Below are positions 42,119 to 51,308 of a stretch of DNA of 64,000 nt, piece after piece. Position numbers and translations under genes: made by a program. A model generated the notes under the pieces. It was not told where the DNA came from and made no database searches. It was given only the letters and a program-made list of their open reading frames with translations. The DNA comes from an uncultured Bacteroides sp. (GTDB taxonomy: Bacteria > Bacteroidota > Bacteroidia > Bacteroidales > Bacteroidaceae). The stretch covers positions 1-64,000 of the forward strand of contig NZ_CAUFUE010000003.1 of assembly GCF_959029255.1 (NCBI RefSeq), written 5' to 3'. Every line of letters begins with the position of its first letter. Position 1 is the stretch's first letter.

Positions 42119-42184
42119 TTAAGCAAGTATCAGGCAGCTTTTAAACAAGTATCAGACACCTGTTAAACGTCTATTAAACAAGTA
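42119..42184. repeat. 11-bp phased direct repeats
   Basis: Copies of TTAAACAAGTA (or close variants) begin at 42119, 42141, 42163 and 42174. The distances are 22, 22 and 11 bp, i.e. one or two helical turns, so the copies would face the same side of the DNA. They lie 39 bp before the DUF2693-like start. Confidence 0.65.
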
Positions 42185-42222
42185 TTAATTAACCGATTTA
42201 TAAACAACTAAAAATTAAGAAA

Positions 42223-42573
42223 ATGACAATGAGTAAAAAGAACGCTTCACTTCACGAGGCAAAGAGAAAACTATGGAAAATACGTATCATGATGGAAAGG
42301 GGATACACGGAGAACTGTGCGGAATGGATGGCACAGAGGGTGGAAGAACTGGTGGACTACATGCAATACGGGTGCGCGTTGGTGGCATACCACAAGCAGG
42401 ACGGCACGTTCAAGCTGGTGAAGGCGACGTTGTTGCCTTACAGGGATATGTTCAGAAAGGAATATGACATACTGAAGGTGACGGGAACGGTGGTGTACTG
42501 GGACATAGACTTGCAGGCGTGGAGAAGTTTCCTGCTGGAAAACTTCCTGGAGTGGAGACCGGTAGTCGGCTAA
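42223..42573 (+). CDS. DUF2693-like SH3 beta-barrel protein
   Basis: A 116-residue protein with an N-terminal helical part (KRKLWKIRIMMERGY) and a C-terminal small beta domain: LVAYHKQDGTFKLVKATLL, then VVYWDIDLQAWRSFLLENF. The latter pattern (KKDGT...KAT..., YWDxxxxAWRSF) is that of the DUF2693/SH3 beta-barrel proteins of Bacteroidetes as I remember it. Function unknown. It is followed by the DUF4373-like gene, a pairing often seen beside capsule loci. ATG at 42229 is an alternative start. Confidence 0.75.
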   Translation: MTMSKKNASLHEAKRKLWKIRIMMERGYTENCAEWMAQRVEELVDYMQYGCALVAYHKQDGTFKLVKATLLPYRDMFRKEYDILKVTGTVVYWDIDLQAWRSFLLENFLEWRPVVG

Positions 42574-42576
42574 AAA

Positions 42577-42616
42577 ATGAAGAATGAAGAATGAAGAATT
42601 AAAAGTTAAAAGTTAA
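42577..42616. repeat. Tandem heptamer spacer before the DUF4373-like gene
   Basis: Three copies of TGAAGAA followed by two of TTAAAAG fill most of the 48-bp gap ahead of the DUF4373-like start. The first word is the same as in the inverted repeat at 59711-59782. Confidence 0.6.
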
Positions 42617-42621
42617 AGGAA

Positions 42622-43512
42622 ATGGCGATGAATTATGGGGGAATCATGTATTTCCCGTTGAATGTGAATTTCTTTGAGGACGGACCAATCGAGTTGGTGG
42701 AAGCCAAATACGGGCTGGCGGGAGAAGCGGCGGTGATGAAGCTGCTGTGCAAGATGTACAAGGAAAAGGGATATTACCTGTTGTGGGGGGAAGAGCAATG
42801 CACGCTCTTCTCACACAAGACGGGGATTGGGGAAAACTGCATGGAGGGTATCATAAATATCCTGTTGGAAAAAGGATTCTTTGACAGGAAATGTTATGAG
42901 GAGCAGCATGTACTTACTTCGGCAGGGATACAGAAGATATGGATGGAGGCTACCAAGCGGAGGAAAAGGGAGACGGAAGCCCTACCCTATTTGCTGGTGG
43001 AAAAAAAGAATGATGGTAGAGGGGAAGATAATAACGGTAAAACCGGAGAGAACGGCAACCAAGCCGGAGAAAACAATAAGCCGACCGGAGGGGACAATAA
43101 CCGGGGAAAAGAGAACGGATGCGCGCAAAATCAGGGAAATTGCATGCAGCCTGCAAACAATTATCCTGAAAATGCAGACAATTTCCAACAAAGTAAAGTA
43201 AAGCAAAGTAAAATAAATGAAAGCATAGCAGTTAAGGAGGAAGGAAGTCCTGCCGGGAGCTCTTTCCTGACGCCGCCGGGATATGCGTACAACAAGCAGA
43301 CGCATAACTATGACGGGCTGATGTTCACTTTGCAGCAGATGCGCATCAACAATCCGGATGAGGTCAATGCGATTCTCAGGCTGTCAGATTACGGAAGGCT
43401 GAGGGGCTATGTATGGCAGGTGATACACTCCACAAGATGGGGCGAAGTGATTTCAAAGGGAAAATATCTGGTGTCGGCGCTGGTGAAGGAAAGGAAGAAA
43501 ACGGGAAGCTAA
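42622..43512 (+). CDS. DUF4373 (Lin1244/Lin1753-like) replication-associated protein
   Basis: A 296-residue protein. The N-terminal domain (YFPLNVNFFEDGPIELVEAK, then GLAGEAAVMKLLCKMYKEKGYYLLW) is the DUF4373 winged-helix type found in phage replication-initiation proteins and near Bacteroides capsule loci. The middle (about 125-190) is Asn/Gly/Glu-rich and likely disordered; the C-terminus (PPGYAYNKQTHNYDGL...) is a second short domain. Its role beside capsule loci is unknown. Confidence 0.8.
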   Translation: MAMNYGGIMYFPLNVNFFEDGPIELVEAKYGLAGEAAVMKLLCKMYKEKGYYLLWGEEQCTLFSHKTGIGENCMEGIINILLEKGFFDRKCYEEQHVLTSAGIQKIWMEATKRRKRETEALPYLLVEKKNDGRGEDNNGKTGENGNQAGENNKPTGGDNNRGKENGCAQNQGNCMQPANNYPENADNFQQSKVKQSKINESIAVKEEGSPAGSSFLTPPGYAYNKQTHNYDGLMFTLQQMRINNPDEVNAILRLSDYGRLRGYVWQVIHSTRWGEVISKGKYLVSALVKERKKTGS

Positions 43513-43530
43513 TACCGTTAGCCGGAGGAA

Positions 43531-43651
43531 GTTAACATCGTTGAAGGAAGGAAGTTAACTTAATAAATACTACGATGTTAACTAAGTAAATGTAATGAAG
43601 TTAACTAAGCATAAAGTACTTAGTTAACTTCATTTTCACAAAGATGTTAAC
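43531..43651. repeat. Cluster of six GTTAAC palindromes
   Basis: GTTAAC occurs at 43531, 43554, 43577, 43600, 43623 and 43646. Every step is exactly 23 bp. Two of the copies (43600, 43623) form the arms of the hairpin at 43595-43633. The stretch lies between the convergent DUF4373-like and manA genes. Confidence 0.75.
43595..43633. terminator. Hairpin between convergent DUF4373-like and manA genes
   Basis: ATGAAGTTAACTAAG and CTTAGTTAACTTCAT are perfectly complementary over 15 bp with a 9-base loop. There is no long T-run, so termination is possible but not certain. Confidence 0.5.
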
Positions 43652-43672
43652 TTATTGTATGAACTTAAAAGC

Positions 43673-44647
43673 TTATACGTAAGTCTCAAGTAATTTGACA
43701 CTGCCACCTTCCGGTACAATCGTCACTTCCTGAATGGCAGCAGGCAACAGCACTGTTTCACCGGCACGCAATGTGATTTCATTCTGGCTGTCATCGGTCA
43801 ATCGGCACGCACCTTCCACGCAGATAAAAATTACAAAGGAATCCAGTTCGGAATAGTCACAAGTAATTTCTTCCGTCATATCATAAATAGAAGTTGTGAA
43901 GTAAGGACTCGCTACCATTTCCACAGGTTCATTCTGCTCATGGTCATATTCAGTACGGAAATCATCTTGTACATCAGTAAAATTAATGGCATCGATGGCC
44001 TGGCTGGTATGCAACTCACGGGACTTGCCATCTTTATCCTTACGGTTATAATCAAAAATACGATAAGTGATATCCGAGGTTTGTTGAATTTCCGCAACAA
44101 ATGCACCGGCGCCTATACCATGCACACGACCTGCCGGAACATAAAACACATCACCCGGCTGGATAGCACAAGTTTGAAGCACTTCCGCGAAAGTTCCATT
44201 ATAGACCCTTTCCTTATATTCTTTCGGAGTAATCTGTTCGGCAAAACCGGAAATCAGTTTGGCGCCTTTGTCCGCAGCAATGACATACCACATTTCATTT
44301 TTGCCAAAACTGTTATGACGCTTCTTTGCCAACTCATCACCCGGATGCACCTGAATGGACAAGTCCAATTTAGCATCAATAAACTTTATCAACAGAGGAA
44401 ACTTGCTGCCAAAACGTGCGTAATTGGCTTCACCTACCAGCTCTTCCTTGTATTTCCGAACCATTTCAGGCAAAGTCAATCCCTTGTCCGAACCATTGGC
44501 TACGACAGATTCACTACCTTCTACTGCTGAAACTTCCCAACTCTCACCTACATTCGGCAAGCTTTCATTCAAGTGTTTGAATGGGATAATCTTGTCGCCC
44601 CCCCAAAGCGTTTGCTTCAAAATGGGCTCAAATTTTAGAGGATACAT
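43673..44647 (-). CDS. manA: Mannose-6-phosphate isomerase, class I
   Basis: A 324-residue zinc enzyme that interconverts mannose-6-phosphate and fructose-6-phosphate. Zinc ligands are in IQVHPGDELAKKRH and in the cupin end region; FYVPAGRVHGIGAGAFVAEIQQTSDITYRIFDY is the most conserved block. It lacks the long C-terminal domain of fungal enzymes, as in the short bacterial type. It faces away from galM. The product can feed GDP-mannose/fucose for surface sugars. Confidence 0.94.
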   Translation of the reverse strand: MYPLKFEPILKQTLWGGDKIIPFKHLNESLPNVGESWEVSAVEGSESVVANGSDKGLTLPEMVRKYKEELVGEANYARFGSKFPLLIKFIDAKLDLSIQVHPGDELAKKRHNSFGKNEMWYVIAADKGAKLISGFAEQITPKEYKERVYNGTFAEVLQTCAIQPGDVFYVPAGRVHGIGAGAFVAEIQQTSDITYRIFDYNRKDKDGKSRELHTSQAIDAINFTDVQDDFRTEYDHEQNEPVEMVASPYFTTSIYDMTEEITCDYSELDSFVIFICVEGACRLTDDSQNEITLRAGETVLLPAAIQEVTIVPEGGSVKLLETYV

Positions 44648-44706
44648 TCGTTGTTTTTAATTAGTACAATTCAATATTGATATAATACTTTTTTAGATTA
44701 ACGCGA

Positions 44707-44714
44707 CAAACATA
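44707..44714 (-). promoter_or_regulatory. Putative -7 element upstream of manA
   Basis: Minus-strand TATGTTTG matches TAnnTTTG and lies 60 bp before the manA start. Confidence 0.45.
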
Positions 44715-44847
44715 CAAAAAATATCAATTTGTCTTCTCTTTGCTAAACGCTAAACTTTCCTAAAATGTTCTTCACATTTCCTCTCAATTACTTGGGGGAA
44801 CAAAAGAATTTCTTTTTATTTGCAAGAAATTTAAATAATACCATGTT

Positions 44848-45945
44848 ATGATAAACACTACTCCAACAGAAAGTAATTTGTCCGGGCTGGACAAAAAAGA
44901 CTTTCAAAAGGATATAAATAACAAAAAGACAGATTTGTTTATCCTTAAAAACGCCCAGGGAATGGAAGTGGCAGTTACCAATTACGGTTGTGCAATCCTT
45001 TCAATTATGGTACCCGACAAAAACGGAAAATACGCCAATGTCATTCTGGGACACGACAGTATAGACCATGTAATCAACAGTCCCGAACCTTTCCTGAACA
45101 CTACCATCGGACGCTACGGCAACCGAATCGCCAAAGGAAAATTCACTTTATACGGCGAGGAACACCAACTGACAATCAATAACGGTCCTAATTCACTGCA
45201 TGGCGGCCCTACTGGTTTTCATGCCCGCGTTTGGGATGCTACGCAACCCGACCAGTCAACCGTTATTTTCAACTATACTTCCGCCGATGGCGAAGAAGGT
45301 TTCCCCGGTAATCTGGAAGTGGAAATGACTTACCGACTGGAAGACGAGACCAACGCTCTGGTTATAGAATACCGGGCTACTACGGACAAAGCGACTGTTG
45401 TCAATCTGACTAATCACGGTTTTTTCAATCTTGCAGGTATTGCAAACCCCTCTCCTACCGTCCTGAATAATATCGTTACTATCAACGCTGATTTTTACGT
45501 ACCCATTGACGAAGTGTCTGTCCCTACCGGAGAAATCTTGAAGGTGGAAGGTACTCCGATGGACTTCCGCACACCGCATACAATCGGTGAGCGTATCGAT
45601 GATAAATTCCAGCAACTGGTGAACGGAGCCGGATATGACCATTGTTATGTACTGAACAAGACGGAATGCGGCGAACTGAATCTTGCAGCGACCTGCACTG
45701 AACCCGTCAGTGGCCGGACAATGGAAGTCTACACCACAGAAAACGGGGTACAACTCTATACCGGAAACTGGTTAGGCGGTTTTGCCGGTGCACACGGAGC
45801 TACGTTCCCTGCAAGAAGCGCAGTATGTTTCGAAGCCCAATGTTTCCCCGATACCCCGAACAAAGCTCACTTCCCCTCGGCAGTGTTGCTTCCGGGCGAT
45901 GAATACCAACAGGTAACCATCTATAAGTTTGGTGTGGAGAAATAA
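44848..45945 (+). CDS. galM: Aldose 1-epimerase
   Basis: A 365-residue mutarotase that interconverts the anomers of galactose and glucose for GalK. Seen motifs are NYGCAILSIMVPDKNGKYANV, TIGRYGNRIAKGKFTL, NGPNSLHGGPTGFHARVWD, the catalytic His in NLTNHGFFNLAG and the catalytic Glu in SAVCFEAQCFPD. No signal peptide is present, so it is cytoplasmic, unlike many Bacteroides GalM lipoproteins. First gene of a galactose-use run with the transporter and galK. Confidence 0.95.
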   Translation: MINTTPTESNLSGLDKKDFQKDINNKKTDLFILKNAQGMEVAVTNYGCAILSIMVPDKNGKYANVILGHDSIDHVINSPEPFLNTTIGRYGNRIAKGKFTLYGEEHQLTINNGPNSLHGGPTGFHARVWDATQPDQSTVIFNYTSADGEEGFPGNLEVEMTYRLEDETNALVIEYRATTDKATVVNLTNHGFFNLAGIANPSPTVLNNIVTINADFYVPIDEVSVPTGEILKVEGTPMDFRTPHTIGERIDDKFQQLVNGAGYDHCYVLNKTECGELNLAATCTEPVSGRTMEVYTTENGVQLYTGNWLGGFAGAHGATFPARSAVCFEAQCFPDTPNKAHFPSAVLLPGDEYQQVTIYKFGVEK

Positions 45946-45985
45946 ATAAAACACAGAAAATTAATAATTTAATATCTACAAAAAC

Positions 45986-47266
45986 ATGAGTCAACAAAAA
46001 AAACAATGGGGAGCTATCATTATCATGATTGCACTCTTCGCTATGATTGCTTTCGTTACTAACCTCTGCTCGCCTATGGCAGTAATCGTAAAGAACGATT
46101 TCGGTGCAAGTAACGTATTATCCCAAATTGGTAACTACGGAAACTTTATCGCTTATCTTGTCATGGGTATTCCCGCCGGTATGCTCATCGCCAAGTTCGG
46201 CTATAAGAAGACTGCCCTTATCGGTCTTTTCGTGGGAATCATTGGTATTCTTGTTCAGTGGTCTAGCGGGCATGTAGGTAAAGAGAGCGCTTTCGTTGTT
46301 TATCTTATCGGTGCTTTCATCAGCGGTTTCACAATGTGTATCCTTAACTGCGTAGTTAACCCTATGCTGAACCTCCTTGGCGGTGGTGGAAATAAAGGAA
46401 ACCAGCTTATCCAAATCGGTGGTGTATTCAACAGTAGCGCTGCCGTAGCAGTATATATCATCATGGGTGCCTTGATTGGCGATGCCGCTAAAGCACATAT
46501 CGCTGATGCCACACCTGCATTGATGATTGCACTTGCAATCTTCATCATCGGTTTCATCGTAATCTTCTTTACTAAAATTGAAGAACCCGAACAAGCTCCG
46601 GTTGATACCACACTCATCAAGGGTGCCATGAAATATCGTCATTTCGTTCTGGGTATCATTGCCATCTTCCTGTATATGGGAGTTGAGGTAGGAACTCCGA
46701 CTTATATTCTTCAATACCTTTCTTCAGCACCTGATGCCGCAACTCCAGGCTTGGGCATGGATGCCAGCATTGTAGGACTTATCGTAGCCGTTTATTGGTT
46801 AATGATGCTTGTAGGCCGCTTGGTGGGTGGTACCATCGCCGGTAAAATTTCAAGTAGAAAGATGATTACGGTCGTTGCCAGCGCCAGCCTTATACTCGTT
46901 GGATTCGGTATGTTTGCACCTACAGATATCACAATCAATGTTCCGGGTATCGACTGGGGTAAATTAGAGCTTATCTGGGCTGAGGTTCCTGTAGGAATAT
47001 TCGCTTTCTTGCTGGTTGGCCTCTGTACCAGCGTAATGTGGGGTGGTATATTCAACATGGCAGTTGAAGGTCTTGGTAAGTACACAGCCATTGCCAGCGG
47101 TATCTTTATGACAATGGTATTCGGCTGCGCAGTTATGGTAGCTATTCAAGGTTGGTTGGCTGACCTTACCGACTACATGACGAGTTACTGGGTAGTTCTC
47201 TTCTGTGCAGGCTACATCCTGTTCTACGCTTTGGTAGGTTCAAAGATTGATAATTCTAAAAAATAA
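45986..47266 (+). CDS. Glucose/galactose MFS transporter (FucP/GluP type)
   Basis: A 426-residue, 12-helix MFS carrier of the FucP/GluP group. NDFGASNVLSQIGNYGNFIAY and GYKKTALIGLFVGIIGI are the start of the first half; GRLVGGTIAGKISSRKM is the MFS loop of the second half. It lies between galM and galK with 40-bp gaps on each side, so galactose (or glucose) with H+ or Na+ is the likely cargo. Confidence 0.9.
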   Translation: MSQQKKQWGAIIIMIALFAMIAFVTNLCSPMAVIVKNDFGASNVLSQIGNYGNFIAYLVMGIPAGMLIAKFGYKKTALIGLFVGIIGILVQWSSGHVGKESAFVVYLIGAFISGFTMCILNCVVNPMLNLLGGGGNKGNQLIQIGGVFNSSAAVAVYIIMGALIGDAAKAHIADATPALMIALAIFIIGFIVIFFTKIEEPEQAPVDTTLIKGAMKYRHFVLGIIAIFLYMGVEVGTPTYILQYLSSAPDAATPGLGMDASIVGLIVAVYWLMMLVGRLVGGTIAGKISSRKMITVVASASLILVGFGMFAPTDITINVPGIDWGKLELIWAEVPVGIFAFLLVGLCTSVMWGGIFNMAVEGLGKYTAIASGIFMTMVFGCAVMVAIQGWLADLTDYMTSYWVVLFCAGYILFYALVGSKIDNSKK

Positions 47267-47305
47267 TCAAGAATATAAATTATTCACCTTAAATATATAA
47301 GTATC

Positions 47306-48460
47306 ATGGATATAGAATACGTAAGAAGCCGTTTCATCAAGCATTTTGACGGAACAACGGGAGCTGTATATGCTTCTCCGGGTCGCATCAACCTTATCGG
47401 TGAACACACTGACTATAACGGTGGTTTTGTATTCCCCGGAGCAATCGACAAAGGCATGATTGCAGAAATTAAACCTAATGGCACAAACACAGTAAAAGCT
47501 TATTCCATCGACTTGAAAGACTACGTGGAATTTGGCCTGAACGAAGAGGACGCCCCCCGTGCCAGTTGGGCAAGATATATTTTCGGTGTATGCCGCGAAA
47601 TGATTAAGCGTGGTGTAGAAGTGAAAGGTTTCAATACCGCTTTTGCAGGCGATGTGCCTCTGGGAGCCGGTATGTCTTCTTCCGCCGCACTGGAAAGTAC
47701 ATACGCATACGCCATAAATGACCTGTTCGGCGAGAACAAGATTGACAAATTCGAGTTGGCGAAAGTGGGACAAGCTACTGAACATAACTATTGTGGCGTG
47801 AACTGCGGTATCATGGACCAGTTTGCATCCGTATTCGGAAAGCAAGGCAGCCTGATCCGTCTGGATTGCCGTTCACTGGAATACCAGTACTTCCCGTTCG
47901 ATCCGAAAGGCTACCGTCTGGTATTGGTAGATTCCGTTGTAAAACATGAATTGGCTTCTTCAGCCTACAACAAACGCCGTCAAAGCTGCGAAGCTGCGGT
48001 TGCCGCCATACAGAAAAAACATCCTCACGTAGAATTCTTGCGCGACTGCACCATGGAAATGCTGGAAGAAGCTAAAGCCGACATCAGCGCGGAAGATTAC
48101 ATGCGTGCGGAATATGTAATCGAAGAAATCCAGCGTGTGCTTGATGTTTGCGACGCTTTGGAAAGAGGAGATTACGAAACCGTAGGCCAGAAGATGTACG
48201 ATACCCATCACGGCATGAGCAAGTTGTATGAAGTGAGCTGCGAAGAACTCGACTTCCTGAACGACCTTGCCTTTGACTGCGGCGTAACCGGTTCACGCGT
48301 AATGGGTGGCGGTTTCGGTGGTTGTACCATCAACTTGGTGAAAGACGAACTCTACAGCACATTCATTGAAAGAGCTAAAGACGAATTTAAGAAGAAATTC
48401 GGCAGAAGCCCGAAAATTTATGATGTAGTAATCAGCGACGGTGCACGCAGATTAGAATAA
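47306..48460 (+). CDS. galK: Galactokinase
   Basis: A 384-residue GHMP kinase that makes galactose-1-phosphate. The galactokinase signature PGRINLIGEHTDYNGGFV (about 26-43), the ATP loop VPLGAGMSSSAAL (about 116-128) and GGGFGGCTINLV near the C-terminus are all intact. It ends the galM-transporter-galK unit; a terminator follows. Confidence 0.97.
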   Translation: MDIEYVRSRFIKHFDGTTGAVYASPGRINLIGEHTDYNGGFVFPGAIDKGMIAEIKPNGTNTVKAYSIDLKDYVEFGLNEEDAPRASWARYIFGVCREMIKRGVEVKGFNTAFAGDVPLGAGMSSSAALESTYAYAINDLFGENKIDKFELAKVGQATEHNYCGVNCGIMDQFASVFGKQGSLIRLDCRSLEYQYFPFDPKGYRLVLVDSVVKHELASSAYNKRRQSCEAAVAAIQKKHPHVEFLRDCTMEMLEEAKADISAEDYMRAEYVIEEIQRVLDVCDALERGDYETVGQKMYDTHHGMSKLYEVSCEELDFLNDLAFDCGVTGSRVMGGGFGGCTINLVKDELYSTFIERAKDEFKKKFGRSPKIYDVVISDGARRLE

Positions 48461-48483
48461 GCCTCCACTCTTTATTCATAAAC

Positions 48484-48521
48484 AAAAAGGCGTTTTTCTC
48501 GTTATAGAAAGGCGCCTTTTT
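48484..48521 (+). terminator. Terminator after galK
   Basis: AAAAAGGCG and CGCCTTTTT form a hairpin stem with a 20-base loop, which can also pair internally (TTTCTCG...TAGAAA), and ends in five T. It closes the galactose unit. Confidence 0.75.
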
Positions 48522-48621
48522 ATATGCCTTACAGAAGGAAAAAAGGGAAGATGTAACACACAGTAAAAAAGATGTTACTAAAAAGACACTTTATTCTTAA
48601 TGAGATTTACGTATAAAGAAT

Positions 48622-48629
48622 TATCTTTG
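48622..48629 (+). promoter_or_regulatory. Putative -7 element of the transketolase gene
   Basis: TATCTTTG, a full match to TAnnTTTG, 43 bp before the start codon. No TTTG at ideal -33 spacing is clear. Confidence 0.55.
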
Positions 48630-48672
48630 CCATGCGAAAGTTCCAATGAGAATATATTAAACGATTAAAGAT

Positions 48673-50682
48673 ATGAATGACAACAAACTTATGAACCGTG
48701 CAGCGGACAATATCCGTATTCTAGCTGCTTCAATGGTTGAGAAAGCCAACTCCGGACACCCCGGCGGTGCCATGGGTGGTGCTGACTTTGTGAACGTACT
48801 CTTCTCAGAGTTCATGGTATATGATCCCGAAAATCCGGCATGGGAAGGCCGCGACCGTTTCTTCCTCGACCCGGGGCACATGTCACCGATGCTTTATTCT
48901 ACATTAGCGCTGACCGGCAAGTTCACACTGGATGAGTTGAAGGAATTCCGCCAATGGGGAAGCCCTACGCCGGGACATCCCGAACGTGACATCATGCGCG
49001 GCATTGAAAATACTTCCGGCCCGCTCGGTCAGGGACATACTTTTGCTGTGGGAGCTGCCATTGCTGCCAAGTTTATGAAAGCCCGCTTCAACGAAGTAAT
49101 GAATCAGACAATTTACGCTTATATATCCGACGGTGGCATCCAGGAAGAAATTTCACAAGGTGCTGGACGCGTTGCCGGCGCACTGGGACTGGATAACCTC
49201 ATCATGTTCTATGATGCCAATGATATCCAGCTTTCTACCGAGACGAAAGACGTGACTATTGAAGATACCGCTAAGAAATATGAAGCTTGGGGCTGGAAAG
49301 TCATTACGATTAACGGTAATGACCCCGATGCTATCCGTGGCGCACTCAACGAAGCCAAAGCAGAAAACGAACGTCCGACTTTAATTATCGGCCACACCGT
49401 AATGGGTAAAGGTGCCCGCAAAGCAGACGGAAGCAGCTACGAGGCCAACTGTGCCACTCACGGCGCTCCTTTGGGCGGCGACGCTTACATCAATACCATC
49501 AAGAATCTGGGTGGTGATCCTACGAATCCATTCGTTATCTTCCCCGAAGTAGCTGAGTTGTATGCCAAACGTGCTGCCGAACTGAAGAAGATTATAGCTG
49601 AAAAGTATGCCGTAAAAGCCGCATGGGCAAAAGCCAATCCTGAAGCGGCTGCCAAACTGGAATTATACTTCTCCGGTAAAGCTCCGAAAGTGGACTGGGC
49701 TGCCATCGAACAAAAAGCCAATGTCGCTACGCGTGCCGCATCCGCTACCGTACTCGGCGCCCTTGCCGAACAAGTGGGAAACATGGTGGTGGCTTCTGCC
49801 GACCTTTCCAATTCAGACAAAACAGATGGTTTCCTGAAGAAGACCCACGCTTTCAAGAAAGGTGATTTCAGCGGCGCTTTCTTCCAAGCCGGCGTTTCCG
49901 AACTTACGATGGCTTGCTGCTGCATCGGTATGTCACTCCACGGCGGTATCATTCCTGCCTGCGGAACATTCTTCGTATTCTCCGACTACATGAAACCTGC
50001 CGTACGTATGGCTGCCTTGATGGAAGTGCCCATCAAATTCATCTGGACACACGACGCTTTCCGCGTAGGTGAAGATGGTCCTACCCATGAGCCGGTAGAA
50101 CAGGAAGCTCAAATCCGCCTGATGGAAAAATTAAAGAACCACAAGGGACATAACTCAATGCTGGTACTTCGCCCGGCTGATGCAGAAGAAACTACCGTAG
50201 CATGGAAACTTGCCATGGAAAACATGGCTACTCCTACCGCACTGATTTTCTCTCGCCAGAATATTGTCAATCTGCCTGCCGGTAATGATTACGAACAAGC
50301 AGCGAAGGGGGCTTACATTGTAGCCGGTTCGGATGAAAATCCGGACGTAGTTCTTGTTGCGTCAGGTTCAGAGGTAGCGACATTGGTTGCCGGTACTGAA
50401 CTATTGCGCAAGGATGGCATAAAGGTACGTATCGTATCCGCTCCGTCCGAAGGATTATTCCGCAGCCAGGCTCCGGGTTATCAGGAAACGGTCATTCCTG
50501 TGGGTGCCAAGGTATTCGGCCTGACAGCCGGTCTGCCCGTAACATTGGAAGGTCTTGTAGGTGCAAACGGTAAGGTTTGGGGACTGGAATCATTCGGTTT
50601 TTCTGCTCCTTACAAAGTATTGGACGAGAAGCTGGGCTTCACAGCCGATAATGTATACAAGCAAGTAAAAGCAATGCTATAA
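48673..50682 (+). CDS. tkt: Transketolase
   Basis: A 669-residue thiamine-diphosphate enzyme of the non-oxidative pentose phosphate pathway. NSGHPGGAMGGADFVNVLF, the catalytic GHTFAVGAAIAAKF region, YISDGGIQEEISQG (with the metal-binding turn altered relative to GDG), THDAFRVGEDGPTHEPVEQ and the C-terminal domain are all present at normal length. It is followed by rpiB, the next enzyme of the same pathway. Confidence 0.96.
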   Translation: MNDNKLMNRAADNIRILAASMVEKANSGHPGGAMGGADFVNVLFSEFMVYDPENPAWEGRDRFFLDPGHMSPMLYSTLALTGKFTLDELKEFRQWGSPTPGHPERDIMRGIENTSGPLGQGHTFAVGAAIAAKFMKARFNEVMNQTIYAYISDGGIQEEISQGAGRVAGALGLDNLIMFYDANDIQLSTETKDVTIEDTAKKYEAWGWKVITINGNDPDAIRGALNEAKAENERPTLIIGHTVMGKGARKADGSSYEANCATHGAPLGGDAYINTIKNLGGDPTNPFVIFPEVAELYAKRAAELKKIIAEKYAVKAAWAKANPEAAAKLELYFSGKAPKVDWAAIEQKANVATRAASATVLGALAEQVGNMVVASADLSNSDKTDGFLKKTHAFKKGDFSGAFFQAGVSELTMACCCIGMSLHGGIIPACGTFFVFSDYMKPAVRMAALMEVPIKFIWTHDAFRVGEDGPTHEPVEQEAQIRLMEKLKNHKGHNSMLVLRPADAEETTVAWKLAMENMATPTALIFSRQNIVNLPAGNDYEQAAKGAYIVAGSDENPDVVLVASGSEVATLVAGTELLRKDGIKVRIVSAPSEGLFRSQAPGYQETVIPVGAKVFGLTAGLPVTLEGLVGANGKVWGLESFGFSAPYKVLDEKLGFTADNVYKQVKAML

Positions 50683-50700
50683 ATAATTATTCAATGTAAT

Positions 50701-50767
50701 AATGTGCTGATGTGCTAATCAACTGCTTCATAATTAAGTCGCATGATAATTAGCATATTGGCACATT
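50701..50767. repeat. Imperfect inverted repeat between tkt and rpiB
   Basis: AATGTGCTGATGTGCTAAT (50701-50719) pairs with 50749-50767 with 3 mismatches in 19. The words GTGCTAAT and CACATTA recur further right (50761-50785), so the gap is made of short related words. Confidence 0.6.
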
Positions 50768-50790
50768 AGCGCATTAACACATTAATCATT

Positions 50791-51228
50791 ATGAAAACTA
50801 TTGGAATCTGTTCCGATCATGCAGGATTTGAGTTAAAGGAGTATGTTCGCGGCTGGCTGCAAGCCAAAGGTTGGGAATATAAGGATTTCGGCACATACTC
50901 TACCGAGAGTTGCGACTATCCTGATTTCGCTCATCCCCTGGCATTGGCTGTTGAAGCCGGAGAATGTTACCCGGGAATTGCCATTTGCGGAAGTGGCGAA
51001 GGTATCAGTATGACACTCAACAAGCATCAGGGAATTCGTGCGGCACTTTGCTGGACAGCCGCCATCGCCCACTTGGCACGTCAACACAATGATGCCAATG
51101 TGCTAGTGATGCCCGGACGTTTCATCAGTACGGAAGAAGCAGATATGATTATGACTGAATTCTTCAGTACTCAATTTGAGGGTGGACGCCATCAAAAGAG
51201 AATTGATAAAATACCCGTAAAAGAATAA
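50791..51228 (+). CDS. rpiB: Ribose-5-phosphate isomerase B
   Basis: A 145-residue RpiB/LacAB-type isomerase (ribose-5-phosphate to ribulose-5-phosphate). SDHAGFELKEYVRGWL, DYPDFAHPLALAV, AICGSGEGISMTLNKHQGIRAALC (catalytic Cys in the CGSGEG loop) and ARQHNDANVLVMPGR are the conserved blocks. It lies 108 bp after tkt. Confidence 0.95.
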   Translation: MKTIGICSDHAGFELKEYVRGWLQAKGWEYKDFGTYSTESCDYPDFAHPLALAVEAGECYPGIAICGSGEGISMTLNKHQGIRAALCWTAAIAHLARQHNDANVLVMPGRFISTEEADMIMTEFFSTQFEGGRHQKRIDKIPVKE

Positions 51229-51308
51229 TTCGACTGCAACAGAGTTACTAAAAAGACTGAAAATATAGTCTGAACAGGTTTTATTATAGGTGTTGCCGGG
51301 GAAATATT

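Noticed and set aside
42119..42184. CRISPR-like array
   Set aside because: Units are 11 bp with steps of 11-22 bp, no constant 25-40 bp spacers, and no cas genes are in the window.
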